From contig JAKSZP010005578.1 in NCBI GenBank assembly GCA_022478985.1, forward strand, positions 1 to 64,000: 64,000 nucleotides of DNA, read 5' to 3'. Positions 11,776-24,187 of this stretch are shown here, in pieces; within the stretch, counting starts at the first letter, position 1; every line of letters starts with the position of its first letter. The notes under the pieces are model-generated. The model worked only from the letters and a program-made list of their open reading frames with translations, had not been told where the DNA came from and did not search any database. The position numbers and the translations under genes were made by a program. This stretch comes from Massospora cicadina. Its lineage: Eukaryota > Entomophthoromycota > Entomophthoromycetes > Entomophthorales > Entomophthoraceae.

Positions 11776-12257
11776 TGTCAGGATTCTATCTCAATACTGA
11801 AAATTTGAATAAATCTAATAATGGTATTTGAACCTGATCTAAGGGTTTGGACATTCTTACTGTTGGGAATGATTCTCAAATAGATTATTAAAACCTCCTG
11901 ATGTTAAGTTCAAATTAATCTAATCATTTGAGTTTTTACTTTAAAAAATGTAACCAGAAGCTGAAGTATTTAAGCAAATTAGTATAAATCTTGTCTTGGA
12001 AGCACTTAAATATTTCATATTAGCTCTTATCTGATTACTTTATATAATTTTGTTTAAGGAAAAAATGTTATGTTCTTTTTGCCAAATACTTTTGGTTGCC
12101 ACTATAATATATAGTGAAGATACAAGAGTATACGCCAATTAAGAATTTTTCCTTAATAGAAGACTTTTATTTATTAAATTTTAATATCCTTGCTCCTGGG
12201 GCTTTGGTTGCCCTAAACTCTATTTGGACAGTTGGATTTCATCTCCCATGTCCTAAC
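11776..12257 (+). repeat. Putative 3' LTR of Gy-A
   Basis: It starts TGTCAGG directly after a polypurine tract and may end in CCTAACA near 12257. It is AT-rich, with TATATAAT-like sequence about 270 bp in. Without a clearly matching 5' LTR the right end is a guess based on the TG...CA convention. Confidence 0.4.
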
Positions 12258-13012
12258 AAGGAGGATGCTCTTCACTTTGGTCCAAATTAGTCCAAGTTGG
12301 AGGCTTGCGCTAAGGATCTCTTAAGCCTCATGATCATACATCCTTTCACGTGGCATCCTTTTAGCGTTCACTTGCACCATCCATGCTGTTCTAATACATC
12401 TGAAGGAAACAAGCAATTGTTCCTTCTCCAGGTTTGTATATGGTCTTAAAGTAAGGTTTAAAGTTAGGCCTTCTTCAATAGGGTAGAATGCATCATGAGC
12501 AGTTGCATTGCATTTCTTTTAGTAGCCAATATCATTTTCTCCAACTAAGTAACTGGTCAAGTTGAGGTAGTTCTAACACCAGAATGAAGTTGAGCCTTCA
12601 ACTCATCTATACTATTGTCCATATCAAACAGCATGTTATCATGCTTCTCTAAGCCTTTGTAATTGTTCAGAGTTCAGATGTTTACTCCATTATCTTTCTC
12701 AAAGAATATAATTTGATCCTCCAAATCCTTAACGGAAGATTTAAGAAGCACTATAGGTAAAGGTCCTCTCACAAATGGAATTGAGGAAATTTGTGCTCTT
12801 CTCACAGTCTCCTTGATGTTCTCAAGGTGGTTTTGTATTTTAGACATTTCTGGTTCAAGTGTTGGAGTCTTGAGCGGATATAATCCTCCTATCTCGCCAA
12901 AAATTCATAAGAATCCTCGCTGATACACTTCCATATCCAAATCATTGAACTGCTCATAAGTAACCTCATGATCTTCACTCTGGTCTGATAATGCCAACCT
13001 GTAGTGAGCACC
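12258..13012 (-). pseudogene. Gy-B: gypsy 5' internal region with gag start (minus strand)
   Basis: Read on the minus strand, this starts with GGTGCTCACTACAGGTTGG (about 13012), very close to the primer-binding region of Gy-E (TGGTGCTCATTACAGGTGG). A long weakly interrupted frame follows whose translation includes EVTYEQFNDLDMEVYQRGF and, further on, TPTLEPEMSKIQNHLENIKE, a helical, probably coiled-coil gag N-terminus. No pol follows, so the element is truncated at the Gy-A LTR. It is inactive. Confidence 0.4.
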
Positions 13013-13560
13013 GCAGTCAGCTCGCCAACCTCATCTTGCTTAACTTGTGAGGCTGACTAGCTTCTCAGAGGATCTGTTTCATACAGATATGCACCAGAAA
13101 AATGTTGTGAAGGGCATGATTATCCTCATTAAACAAATTCTCTACTGATGTTACCCAATAGAGCATTTCTCTATTAGTTAAACTGTTAATGTCAATGTCA
13201 AAACTCTTTTTGACACTCTCTGACATGTTCTATTTACATTGGATCTCAGGACGCAACAGAATCATATTTAACCTCTCCCTTGGCAGCTTGACTCCAAAGT
13301 ATCTTTATATACAAATGTCCTTTTTGAACAGAGTTAATCTAGGACTGGTTACTATACTCTGCTCCATTTGCTAATCCTGGACTAGTTACTGACAATTAAA
13401 TCGCTTAAACAATATAAATGAAACAAAAAAGATAAACTGAGATTTAGTGGGAAGGTTTTTATTTAAATTGAAAGTGAAGCATTTTTATACTTCTGGTGAA
13501 GTCTTAAGATATAAAAATGAATGACGATTGTTAAAAGGGATTTAGTATAGCAATATTGGG
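13013..13560 (-). repeat. Probable 5' LTR of Gy-B (minus strand)
   Basis: It lies directly upstream (minus strand) of the Gy-B primer-binding-like sequence. A TATA-like AGTATAAAAATGC occurs on the minus strand near 13480-13490 with AAATAAAAACC shortly downstream, a common LTR promoter/poly(A) layout. The outer boundary was not found. Confidence 0.3.
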
Positions 13561-14370
13561 GGTTTTCAGGATCCCCCTAGTGAGATGGCATCTGATTTCC
13601 ACTTTAGTTGCCTTATTCATTTGATTAATTTTTTGGATCCTTGGGCTACTTCTCATGGTGATTACCCCTGAACCTGGATGTCCAGTCCCATTTCTTCAGT
13701 CCCCGCTTCTTGGTTGTGGGCTGTAGTCTCTCCTTGGGTTATTGATTTATTACGCGATTAAGTAATATGTGACCCAGCTATAAGTTCCACAGTGGTGTTA
13801 CTTTAATGCACCTTGCATCAAGTTATAAGTGAATGTTAAAATTTATTGTTTTTTATTTATGTTAATATTCAGATGAGAGGCTTGATCATTCCTGTTAAGG
13901 TAATTTGGTTGGGTCATAATGTCATCATCAGCTATTTTGCAAATTATCACATCCTCCAAAGTTATAAAAGGGGTCAAATTTCATAGTCAATTTCAGAAGC
14001 TTTCTTGTCTTCATTAAATAATCTTCTTAAGCGTCAGGTATCAAATTTTTCCCACGATTTCATCCTGAGTGCTTGGTAAGATTTTTGGGTTGACTGAATC
14101 TATAAAAGAGGGTTGTCCAAATTCAATCCATGGTTGGTAAGTTGCCCACAAATATGCCAGTTTAGGATTAAATTCTGTCGATTATGGCAGCCAATGAAGG
14201 ATCTATTGGTGTCCTCGCAGCCTCATCTGCGACAAACAGGTCCTGGATTGCTGAAATGTTAGCATAAAAATGGTCTCTGTGCACCAAGAAGTGCAATGGC
14301 TTACATAAGAGTAAGGTGACTATCAGTACTTATGATTCTCCTATGACTAGGGTACCTGTAGTTGCCATCA
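13561..14370. other. Spacer, no recognisable gene
   Basis: Moderately AT-rich sequence without convincing open frames. It probably includes pol or LTR remnants of the minus-strand gypsy Gy-C that lies immediately to the right, but no motif could be recognised. Confidence 0.3.
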
Positions 14371-16300
14371 AACCAAATCCTGAGCCACCTTTAGATTAAA
14401 AAAATTCCTGGAAGCACCCTTGTCTACCAAGGAGTTAATTGCCACATGTCAAACTGACTGTGATACTCATGTCAAACAAAAATAAGTGTAATTGAATTTA
14501 TTAAAACTGTGCTATAACATATACTCCGCCATCAATATCTGAGTTTACAGCTAGTTTGGAGCAGTCCTGGGTTTTGCTAAGAAATTGGGAGGGCATTGCT
14601 GCTGCTTGGGTATAGGATAGTGGGTGCCAATATGGGATCTAATGGGTCTATAAATGGTCATACATGGGTAAGGTCTTCAATTATCAGGTTCAGTGGTAAT
14701 CCTCTTTGACTCTCTCCATTGTCTAGAGCTGGTAGTGGAAACAGTTGGGGATTCTGGGCCCTCAGGGATAAGTAGGATGTCCTGGGGGCTATTTGCTACA
14801 TCACCAACAAGGTCCATAAGTTAGGGGCTTTGATGGTTGGGCTGTACTACCAGGACCAGAGTCATCCTGCTGATGATCGCTGAAGTTGCTGAGATGTGGT
14901 GAGGTCCAGCTGTGGTTTGTGGTGGATGAGGGCTCTCTTGGGATTGGGGGAGAGGGAGATACTAACCCAGCAACTCCATTATCTTGTAGAGAGGGGAGTG
15001 AGAGGGGCAAGAGTGAGCACTTCTGTTACATGTGTGGAGGTCTCCTGGCAATTCTCTTCCGTCATATTGGGTACAACTTTGTCACTAACTAACTAATATT
15101 GGTTAGTATTCATTTACATTGGTTTCTCCCTTGGTGTAAAACAACATGAGCACTCCATCCTTGGAGGCCACCAGGGTTGCTTTGTTCTGGAAATGGTACA
15201 ATTTGTGCTGGGTCGGTTTCCTTGTTCCCCTGAGTCTGATGAAGGCCTCAATATGTCAGGCCAGCTTAAATGCTTCCTCCAGGGTCTGGGGTCCATTATA
15301 CCATGTCATGTGAGTTCACACCCCCTGGTTGAGGGAGGCTCAGAATGTGGCAATGGTGATGTCTTCTTGGAGTTGAAGAAAATCTGTCAACTGTTGGAAA
15401 TCCTTAATATGGTCATCTAGGCTCATGGTGAGAACTTTCTGTTAAAGTAATTGAAATAGGAGCTAGAATCTTGGCGCTGGTGAGGCTACCATTAATGAGA
15501 AAATTGTAAAGGTCAAGGGAGGGGCATCCTTCAACTGTGAGTTCTAATAGATTAAGGTGTAGGCCCATGTCTTTGCTTCTCCTTGCAGGGCGTCAAGTAG
15601 TGTCAAGGATTGCTGTTCTTTGGAAGCCTCTGTAGTTTCATTCAAGGTAGCCTGCAGTTTAAGTTTGTTAAGAGCTTCCAACTCCAGGTAGGTAATTCAT
15701 TTGAGAGACTTTAGGTAGGTCCTATTACCATAACATTGCAGGCGTGGGCTTTTGAAAGGGGAGTGATTGGTTATGCTACCCAGGTGAGAAGTACTTTTTT
15801 GATGACACTAATTAGGGCTATCCATATCCAACATGTCAGGAAAATGCAAATTAGGCCATCTAAGCTTCTTTCAGTTGTAGACAAACCAAATTTAACAGGC
15901 CTTGGCCATTGACATATTCACTGTATTAAGGGGCTGTATTATTATGATAGACATCTGGCATGCCAAAAAAAACTCAGCTTCCATTGCAGAGATCCCAATA
16001 CCTAATATAAGCATCCACAATCTGCATGGCATCGCCATTATAATTCTTCTAAAAATAAGATCTTCTGGTTAATAAGTGAGAAGTATATTGGACAATGAAC
16101 ACCAACCCTGTTCCAACCAACAAACTGAGCATGAGCAGTATTATTGGCCACTCCTCTCTCACTGATGGAGACTGGTTGAGTTTGAGGAGGTGGCTTACCA
16201 GACCATTTGTGGTGTGGGGTATAATCAAAATTAGGGTTGGTCTGTGCTCTCAACTAATAGTGAGGGCAGCAGCTACGCTGTTGATTATAATCTCGTTACG
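14371..16300 (-). pseudogene. Gy-C: gypsy gag-protease relic (minus strand)
   Basis: On the minus strand a gag segment at about 15330-15150 reads WYNGPQTLEEAFKLA then HIEAFIRLRGTRKPTQHKLY, typical of the gypsy capsid C-terminus. Downstream, at about 14445-14376, SLVDKGASRNFFNLKVAQDL matches the retropepsin consensus (hydrophobic, D-x-G-A-S, then NF), with D-K-G in place of D-S/T-G. The proline/serine-rich open stretch 15010-14801 fits the gag-protease linker. The part from 15400 to 16300 is probably N-terminal gag. No RT or integrase was recognised. Confidence 0.5.
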
Positions 16301-17695
16301 CTTTTAAAATTCTAATCTTCCATATTGCCATTTTTAAGTTGTCATGATTACAATGGATTAAGAAGGGTATTTTTCATCTAGTTTGGAGCGTATATTTTGT
16401 GTGTATATTTCCCCAAGTGGTTGGCTGTTGGGGCGCTTCTACAGGAAGATTTTTTTATTTTTCCTGTTGAGTGACGCCTTAACAGTAAACACTAGGGAAA
16501 CGGCCATTGCTGCTACAGAAACCAATGAGAAAGTCCTTCATGAGATGTAGCAATTTCTTTGGTAGACAGATTTTTAGATGTAATAAAAAGTTAAAAGCTT
16601 TCTTTGGTGACAAAAATTAAGTTCTTTACTAAAGATATTGTAAGATAACCCAGAACTCTACCATTAGCAGAGTTCCAGGTTTTTATACTAGTAGTGGAGA
16701 TGGAGGGTGGGGAATAAGAACATTGATGACAACTGAGAGATTGCATATTCTCCTGAACGCCAGGGACTGGGTGCAAAGCTATTTCCAAGTCCTCTATTCC
16801 TTGACAACGGTTAGTGGGTTTTCTGGCTGACCAATCTGGCAATCTTTGCCAATTTTCATGAGCTCCAACATCATGACTTTATCCTTAGAAATGGCATCGC
16901 TTGTATAAAAACTTATTTGGGTGCTCTGGGACCTTCCCTCAGATTGAATTCAATACCTACTTCCCTTTAGCAAATCTAATTTTTAATCTTCTAATTTTTG
17001 CACAGATTTTTTGCACGTGGCTTCAATATTTCTACATAATCTTTAGTATAGTCTATGAAAATAATAGCGGGGTTATGATTTTCACTAGTTTATAATGGAT
17101 AAATTGAAATTTGGGGAGCGGCGAATACCTAGCATTTATCCACAGTATTTACTGAGTCCACTATCTTTTCTAGCAGTATTGCATTGGGCACCCTCCATTT
17201 CCTTGATTAAAAAGATATTGCCCTGTCCAACTTAATTCCCATACTGAAACCCTTACAAGATTGACCCTGAAATTATAAAAGAAGTCACTAGACCATACAA
17301 TTGACAAAAATTTGATAAAAGTTGAAAACTGCTGACCAAAAATTATCTCAAATGAAACTGGACGATATCGGAGCCAAAATTTCAATATAAAAAATTTGGG
17401 AACTATTCCCTAAAATAATCCAACATGTAGAGTCAAACTCTAAGCTTAGAAAATGATGCTGATAATCAAAATAAGAATGAAATTAATCAACCTGTCCACT
17501 TTGAATTGGTAAATAGTGATAAGGCTACCTACTATGATATAAGAGGAATTGATTTACCTACCAAAGCAGATAATTTTGAACAATCCCTTTTGAATTAATT
17601 TCTAAATTGGCGACAGAAGCATATTAATGAAAACTTTATCAATATTTGAATAATTAATGAAGTCCAAAGAAAACCGCAGGAGCTTGAATCTAGTT
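16301..17695. other. AT-rich spacer, no recognisable gene
   Basis: Short frames on both strands have no family signature. This may include the LTR of Gy-C. Nothing could be assigned. Confidence 0.35.
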
Positions 17696-17696
17696 G

Positions 17697-19567
17697 AAAA
17701 ATTTAGTTTATTCTTCTAACTGAGGCAAGCTGACCAGGGTCTGGATAATGCTGAAACAGAAACTTCAAAACTAAACCAGCCAAAAACATGAACAATAGCC
17801 CTAAATGAGCAGCGGGAAACACAAAAGTAATGAAAAAACAACTTACCAGGTGGCACAGCGGCGAGCTGCTTATCCCACCATGGCAGAGGGGGAGGGGGAT
17901 CAGGCGGATTATCATCATTGGGTTTGGCATTGAAGAGGTGGATCAATGCTGATAGCAAGGGGGTTGGAGCATCCGCAGGATGAGGGTCAAAATGAAGTAG
18001 ATATCTGTTTCATTTGACAATTTGGGTCTGGGAGAAGGCCTCTATGAGTTTGGCAATATGGTGTTCAGCTTGATGTGGGCGGCGGGAAGTTGCTAGTTTT
18101 GCAATGTTTGCTCTGGTGATATGTGTGGACAGGGAAAAATCTGCCAGATAAACAAAATGTTTGACAGTAGTGGTGGCAGTTGCATGGAGGCGTTGGATTT
18201 CCTCTTTTGCAATAGGAGGAAAATTGGAGGGAATAAAGGGGGTGCAGCCCTTTATAAATTCAGTGACAGATTTTGCCACAGCTTTTCAGATATAGCAATT
18301 TTTGGGTGAGGCCACCGCAGCCTCAGCAAGCCGGTGGTCACTTTGGTATGGGATAGCATTGGGTTTGGGGACATATTGTTTGGGTGGGAGTAAGGCATCA
18401 AAGTCTGAATTTATATAAGGTTCTAAATTGATTGGTTTAGCCGGAGGTGAAACAATTTCACCAGATATGGTCACTTAACAATAAGTCACATGGATTTTGG
18501 TTGGCTTGGATTGATTTGGTGATAGGTGGGTGTGGTTGGGTAAGATTTGGGGCGGGAAATTTTTCTGGATTGAATATGGGTCCAAACCTGCTCCCAATTG
18601 GTTATTGTGGGTGAAAATTGGCCGTCTTGGATTTGGGTTGCTAGATTTTGCTGCTGGTTTGTTGAGTGCGCTACCTGGGGTTGGGGCAGCCAAAAAACCT
18701 ACTCAAATGCTGTTGGTGTGGCCTCCTGGGTGGGGTTGGCAGTATTTGCAGGGTTTGAATTATATTGACATTCCTTTTTGTTATGGTCCAATTCATAACA
18801 GAGGGGGCAAACTGTGCAGCTGTTGTTGATGCAAGCCCAAAAGAAATGGTTGGGTGTGGATGGGATATAGGCATGCGGTGGGATGTACTGAGCCATGTTC
18901 AGCTGGTGGGGGGGAATGGGGGCCATTATCTGAGGTGCCACGAGGCGTTCAGTACCACTTGGGACAATGAATTGGAGGATGGGGTTTTTGCCATAAGTGG
19001 TCAGCCCTGACATCAACTCCTCATAAAGTGTTTGAGGGGGAAGGTGTAAGGGGAGGTTCACAAAGGTCACCACAAGTGTGGTATCATCTGGGAGACATGT
19101 TTGGTTGGTGGTAATGGGGTGTTTTTGTATATTAAGGGCGTAGCTGCTGCAGCGGCCGCCTCCTCTTTGGTGGGGAAGCCTATATCAAAATAGCTCTTGT
19201 AATGGCGGAGGTCTATAAATCCTGTTATTGCAAAGGTGGCAGTTGCCATCTCAATTATCACCTTGTTGGCATATGGGAAGAGATGTCCATACTTGACATG
19301 GAGCAAAAGTGGATAGTGGATTGAGGTAGGGCTAGGGGGTGGGGATGGGTAGGATGGACTCATGTGAGGTGGAGTGCTAAGTCCCTTAGAGGGACATAGC
19401 AGCCAGATGTATTTGGCAGACTGGATGAGCCAGTCCACACACGTTTTCCTGCTGTGCAGTAAACGCTAGTGGGTGAAGCACCGCTGCCCATAGTGGGGCA
19501 GCAGGTGGTGGACATGAGGACATATATTGGAAAATTGATGTAGTGAGGCGGTGGTGGAAAACTGACT
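17697..19567 (-). mobile_element. H1: ORF1-only retroposon, copy 1 (minus strand)
   Basis: The oldest-looking of three related elements (H1, H2, H3), all about 1.87 kb. The 3' end (minus strand) reads GACCCTGGTCAGC, TTGCCTC and, after a few bases, AATAAACTAAAT, matching the other H copies and the LINE-A/C tail. The 5' limit is estimated from copy length; no clean TSD was found. It carries one long decayed gene. Confidence 0.65.
17846..19523 (-). pseudogene. H1 gag-like protein gene, frameshifted
   Basis: The start ATG at 19523 encodes MSSCPPPAAPLWA, aligning with H3 MYLAPPPATPVWG and H2 MSLDSPPASPVWG. The N-terminal domain includes YGHLFPYANKVIIEMATATF, SYFDIGFPTKEEAAAAAATP and FVNLPLHLPPQTLYEELMSG, resembling LINE ORF1. 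The knuckle CPLCYELDHNKKEC is intact. A C-terminal domain follows with SDHRLAEAAVASP, AVAKSV and the terminal ADAPTPLLSALI, then a proline-rich LPWW...PPG end. Stops occur near 18696, 18474 and 18283, and the terminal stop codon is lost (reads on into AAG). No EN or RT is present. Confidence 0.6.
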
Positions 19568-19683
19568 CACTTTTAAAATTGCTTGAAAGTGATAAACTAG
19601 TAAAGAAAAAAATTATACCATATAGGATATATATATGGAAAAAGTTATTAAAAAAAAATAAATACTTAGAAAAGAAAGAAAAC

Positions 19684-19707
19684 TGGGACCATCTAGTACT
19701 AAAAAAA
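19684..19707 (+). mobile_element. Very short LINE tail stub
   Basis: GGGACCATCTAGTACT followed by seven A's is the same 3' end as LINE-B. About 24 bp remain. Flanking AAGAAAAC (19676-19683 and 19706-19713) could be a TSD but lies in A-rich sequence, so it is weak evidence. Confidence 0.4.
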
Positions 19708-19713
19708 GAAAAC

Positions 19714-21290
19714 ACAAAAATTTTCATTTTAAGCTTACATTTTTAGATTGCCTCTCAGAATATATGCTGCCTTTGGCACCTCTTAAGAAAAAAAAATTGG
19801 ATATAAGTTGGATGCAAGTATTCCAGGTGAATAACCACCAAATTAGGAGGAAACAAAAGCGATTGGGAACATATTAACTGTAGTATGCCTCGGGAAGTTG
19901 GATCATTCTCTGATTGACTTATTTTACTTGTTTTAAGTCTTAATTATGGACAAATATCAGTTCAATATCTGTAGAGTTGACACAAGTATCTACCTTACTA
20001 GAGGAATCGAGTCAGTATCACTGCAAAGCAAAGTTATTCATACAATAACTCATCACTCTAAAATGATGATTGAGTAGGCGCAGGTACATCAGATGTGCTA
20101 AATGTGAACAAGCTGAGTATAGTAATCAATTGAAATCTAACTCATGAATTAGTGAAAGAGGAAGATTCTGACAAGGTTTGTTAGGCATAAAGTGTCAGAT
20201 ATTCACTTGACTTAGGACATGAGCTCTAATGGGACCATATACTACATTCATTCAGGTGATGCACATGCCGTTTTAATATAAAAGACATCTATTTCAGATT
20301 ACTGTCCACAAAATGTTGGTACTAAAAGTTACTAGAAGAATGAGACATGTGGATGTAGAATATGTTCAATCTTAAGGGATGTGTTGTAAAAGTTGCATGA
20401 CCCCATTTTTCTACTTGACATAGATTAAGCTTTTATTTACATTTATTTAATTTATTTGATTATATTTAAGCTTTTAGAATAAGTTTTGCAGAGATTGTTT
20501 ATTTGCAATCTGTTAATTGCCAATAATTACCAATTATATTAATTGAGACTTAAAAAAGATGTGAATCTAATTTCATTTTTAATTATAATTAATTGAGGGC
20601 TATTGCTGACAAAGTAATATTTACTAAGTTGTCTCACAAAATGGAGCTTACTTCATTATTGGTTGGTTGTAATGACTGATTTGATAGCTGATTATAGTGG
20701 CTTTTTAGCATGCTATTTCTATGATTATCAGCTGAGTCTAAAAAGAGTGGTAACACGTTTTTTATAAAAGTTATTCCAGAAACAAACCAATATTAGTAAT
20801 TTTACTGGAAAGGCATGCTGAGATAATTGTGATAGCCACAGGTGATATTTTACACATGTCTTCTAATACTCTTACATTATATAATATCCCCAATTTTAAT
20901 AATAAACACCTTATAATTGTAAACATCTTAAAATTGTGAGCTGTCTATTGTGTTTAATTCTGATGAAGCTGTTAAAGATCTGTTCATTTTCTAAGTGTTA
21001 ATTACCATAAGTGAGGTTAAATCACTTGCTTTAAAAATTACCATAGCGAGTAAAATTCACTCATATCAAGAACTTGACTGGGCTAGTCGTCTTAATACAC
21101 TAGCAGTCATTAATTATTAATTGCATGATAAAATAAATGACTTTGCTCACCTGTAAAACAACAAGGTTTTTTACAGGTGCACACTGGGAAATCTTTGTAG
21201 GGATAGTCTGGGATGTAGTGTTTGCCCATACTTCTAGCATATTGATATAAATGCCAAGTGATTGCTCTCTAGTTAGAGATTACTAATTTT
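19714..21290. other. AT-rich spacer, no recognisable gene
   Basis: Short frames only. A TGTTGTAAAAG at about 20373 following a purine-rich stretch could be an LTR start, but I found no partner or coding domain to support it. Confidence 0.35.
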
Positions 21291-22325
21291 CTGTTGAGAC
21301 CCACTAACAACTCTGTAAGGTTGTGATTGATGTTGTGGCCCTCCTATGCCCAGCCAATTATTAGCCATGGTTGTGTTGAAGGATTTGGCGGTGGCTATGT
21401 GGGTTGTTTCCTGACTTCAATATGTGAGATCTTAATAATGTTTTTATTTGCCTAGTTGGCAAACTTTTTTCAAAATTTAATTTCACTACTCACAGGTAGT
21501 AACCCCACTCATTGCTTAGTTTTAAAAAAATACTATCCCATCAAATTTAATTGGCGTCCTACGCCATTTTTTAATGACTAACTGCCTAGACAAAATTCCC
21601 AGTTGCACATCTGCCCATAGTAAAAGCTCATTTGTTAGGAGGTCAGCCTTGGGTTGCTACCATATATTTCTGTAGAGATCCAATGAGATGGAATCTTATA
21701 TTTCTTTTATCCAAGCCAAGTTGATTCTTCATGAAGATGATGGACAATGCATGTACATCTGCAGCACTTTGATGAACAACTCTGCCCATATCCAGCATGT
21801 GTGGGTTTCAAAATTATTTAAGTGTATGTATTAATTTAAAGTTGAGCTGTATTAGGGTCTCTAGGGCAATTGTCACCACTATGTATATGTGCCTTAAAAA
21901 AGCATATGAATTACCTTACATTCTAGCACTTGGCTCATTGACAGCACATGGTCCATGTACCAGAGCTAAGAGAAAACAAGACGTTAATTGCCTGCACCTT
22001 CCGTTTGAGGTTTAAGCAAGCATATTTCCAGTAGTACATTTAAGGCTGACATACTGGACAGAACCGCCTTTTCTATAACCTCAACTGCCAGGCTTTTTTG
22101 TTAAATATAATCACTTTGTATTGTAACGTTTTCTAGTTTTTAGGAAGTCAGGCCAGTTGGTGAGCAAAACTGAAGAATTCTGATTTTTACTATGACAGAC
22201 TTGTCTATATTGATTTTTACATTCAGAGCTGATTAATTGAGGTTAAGGAGCTCATTAGCGCCTTAAAAGGTCATTTTAGAGCTAATTTCCACCATAATGT
22301 CATCTGTGAAGGCCTAAATCCCGAT
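21291..22325 (-). pseudogene. LINE reverse transcriptase relic (minus strand)
   Basis: On the minus strand, 22313-22296 reads AFTDDIM, the F/YxDD catalytic box of a non-LTR RT, followed in frame by VEISSKMTF and later VKINIDKSVIVKI, which fits the usual strand-turn after the catalytic box. Low-quality frames continue to about 21300. The upstream RT fingers are missing because LTR sequence starts at 22326. It is different from LINE-A, B and C. Confidence 0.4.
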
Positions 22326-22761
22326 TGTTGAGAAATTCTCATTTGTAGTGGGTAATTTTTGACCTATAGAAAAACCAATACTAAAATCTCCCTTAAAATA
22401 TTCCTATCATCGGTAAAAACAATCTAGCTGTCCTGACCAATGATTGACTTTCAACTAACTCATCTATAAATCTAAAATATTTGCAAAAATCTGAAGCCCC
22501 TTTTTAAGACTATGATGATTCTAAAATTTCCTGACAAGGAGATCATTATATACCCCCTGACCGCTAAAAATAAATTTAACAGCTGTTTATCATGACGTCA
22601 GAGGACGTGCAAGTATAAATACAATTCTAGAAGACTATGAGCACAAAATCACATAACATGCCTTGGAGAATCCCTTTTATACATTTGGGTTCACCTGATG
22701 TTGATGGAGGAATTACCAAAAGTCCATATAAAGTGAGATTCTCTATTTATAAAAAGCTGAG
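22326..22761 (+). repeat. LTR-X, Gy-D-type LTR copy
   Basis: One of three copies (X, Y, Z) of an about 430-bp LTR. It starts TGTTGAG and carries CAGCTG...CATGACGTCAGAGGAC and a TATAAATA box at 22614-22621, about 285 bp from its start as in Y and Z. A CCTTGGAGAATCCC block follows. It abuts LTR-Y head to tail with no internal region between them. Confidence 0.6.
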
Positions 22762-23190
22762 CGTTGGAAAAGCCCAAACTATTGGGTAGATCTCTTAGCC
22801 TATGGAAAAAAAACTCCCCTGAAAACCCCCAATTTTATATTTAATATTGTTTAAATGATTTAGCTAACCAAAAAGAAGATTGAGTACAAACTAACATTGC
22901 CAGTAATAAAAATGTTTTTAAAAAATACAAAGACCATTTTATAGGCTTTACAGGATTAAACTTATTGATGGAAGCTTTTATTAACCCCTGTCCGATGAAA
23001 TATCTTATCAGCTGGTCAGCATGACGCCAGATGACCTAAAATTATAAATACTAGTCCATGCTATTATGCTAATGGTGGCGCAGATGACGCCTTGGAGAAC
23101 CAATTTATATCCTTGGGCTCAGCTGCTGATATGGGAGAGTTACTGAAACCGTGTCCAAAGAGAATTTTCTTCTTGTAAAAGATTTAGCAG
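22762..23190 (+). repeat. LTR-Y, probable 5' LTR of Gy-D
   Basis: Same family as X and Z: start CGTTGGAAAAGCCC (TGTTGGAAACGCCC in Z), CAGCTGGTCAGCATGACGCCAGATGACC, TATAAATA at 23043-23050 and CCTTGGAGAACC. It lies upstream of Gy-D gag. The end is approximate and no primer-binding site is recognisable right after it. Confidence 0.55.
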
Positions 23191-23477
23191 CACAAATATT
23201 ACCAAAATAATATGCAAATTAATTTTGCAAACTCCAACAATTAAGGCTACTAATGTACTAGAGCAGCTGCAACAGGCACCAGGGTCATGAGAATGCTAGG
23301 AGCAAACAGAGCAGCAGCCATGTGGTCACAAGCAGACTGAGCTCCATATTAATTAAGAAAGAAACCCATGAGACCCCAGAGAATCAAAGAAATGGATTCC
23401 GCTGGTCTTAAAACCAAGCAGTAAACACATAATTGCATTATATGAAAATCTGATTTGTTATAAATCAAGACCTTACT

Positions 23478-23835
23478 TTAAAAACTCCTATTACCAAATA
23501 CTTTAAATACTTTTATAATAAATCTTCTAAAACAACATATTTGACAGGATCTGCCTGTACTATTGTCAATTTCATTTGGTGCTAATAAATTCCAAATACA
23601 GTTACATTGTTTAAAAAGTTTGTACTTATCCTTCATGTTGTCTGCAGAGATTGAGAGAGTTCCAATGTGCTCTGGAGTAGCCCCCAATATGTACAATTAC
23701 AAGGCTTCAACACAGTTGGACATGGCTAAAATTATTATAAAAAGTCCTATGTATGCAAGAAGTAGACCCTCAAACTTGCTTATTGGTGCATCTTGTGAAC
23801 AAACAAATAAGATATCGTCAGTGGTTCAACCATAA
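23478..23835 (-). other. Unidentified open segment (minus strand)
   Basis: A minus-strand translation is nearly open for about 119 codons (with a stop just before LYILGATPEHIG). It includes a hydrophobic run GLFIIILAM and ISADNMKDKYKLFKQCN. It could be part of an older element or gene into which Gy-D sequence was placed, or chance. The opposite strand is also open for 90 codons (23563-23835), which weakens the case. No family recognised. Confidence 0.2.
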
Positions 23836-24187
23836 AATCTGAACTCTCTGAGAGAGCAGTCCACTTTGGCTATAGCTGATGTTTGCTACAGTTGCACCAC
23901 TAAGAAATTGCAGAGATTTCTTTAATGATACCTATTTGTGTACCATGGATAATATTTTAAAAATTTGACCTTAGATATTATATACAAAATGATTAATGAA
24001 TAGAAGATGCATATAGCTACCTTAATTATTGAGTTAAAAAGATTCAGATTGTCACCAGCACAGAAAAAAGTGTGGATTTGGGTATGACTAAATTGAAAAT
24101 ATGTTGAATTTCTTCAGAGTGAAAACAATGAGACAGTACAAAGTTTAAATTTTGATTTTTGCCAAGCTGGAAAGCCATTAAAATTAG

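Noticed and set aside
17690..19600. A TSD for H1 (TTTTTC, ACTAG, TTCAAGC blocks on both sides)
   Set aside because: It needs two internal gaps to align, so it is not better than chance in AT-rich DNA.
19386..19727. 113-codon minus-strand frame as a separate gene
   Set aside because: Its downstream half is the H1 N-terminus in frame; the upstream half is AT-rich flank translated by chance.
20373..20420. TGTTGTAAAAG as a possible LTR start after a purine-rich stretch
   Set aside because: No second LTR copy, PBS or coding domain could be linked to it.
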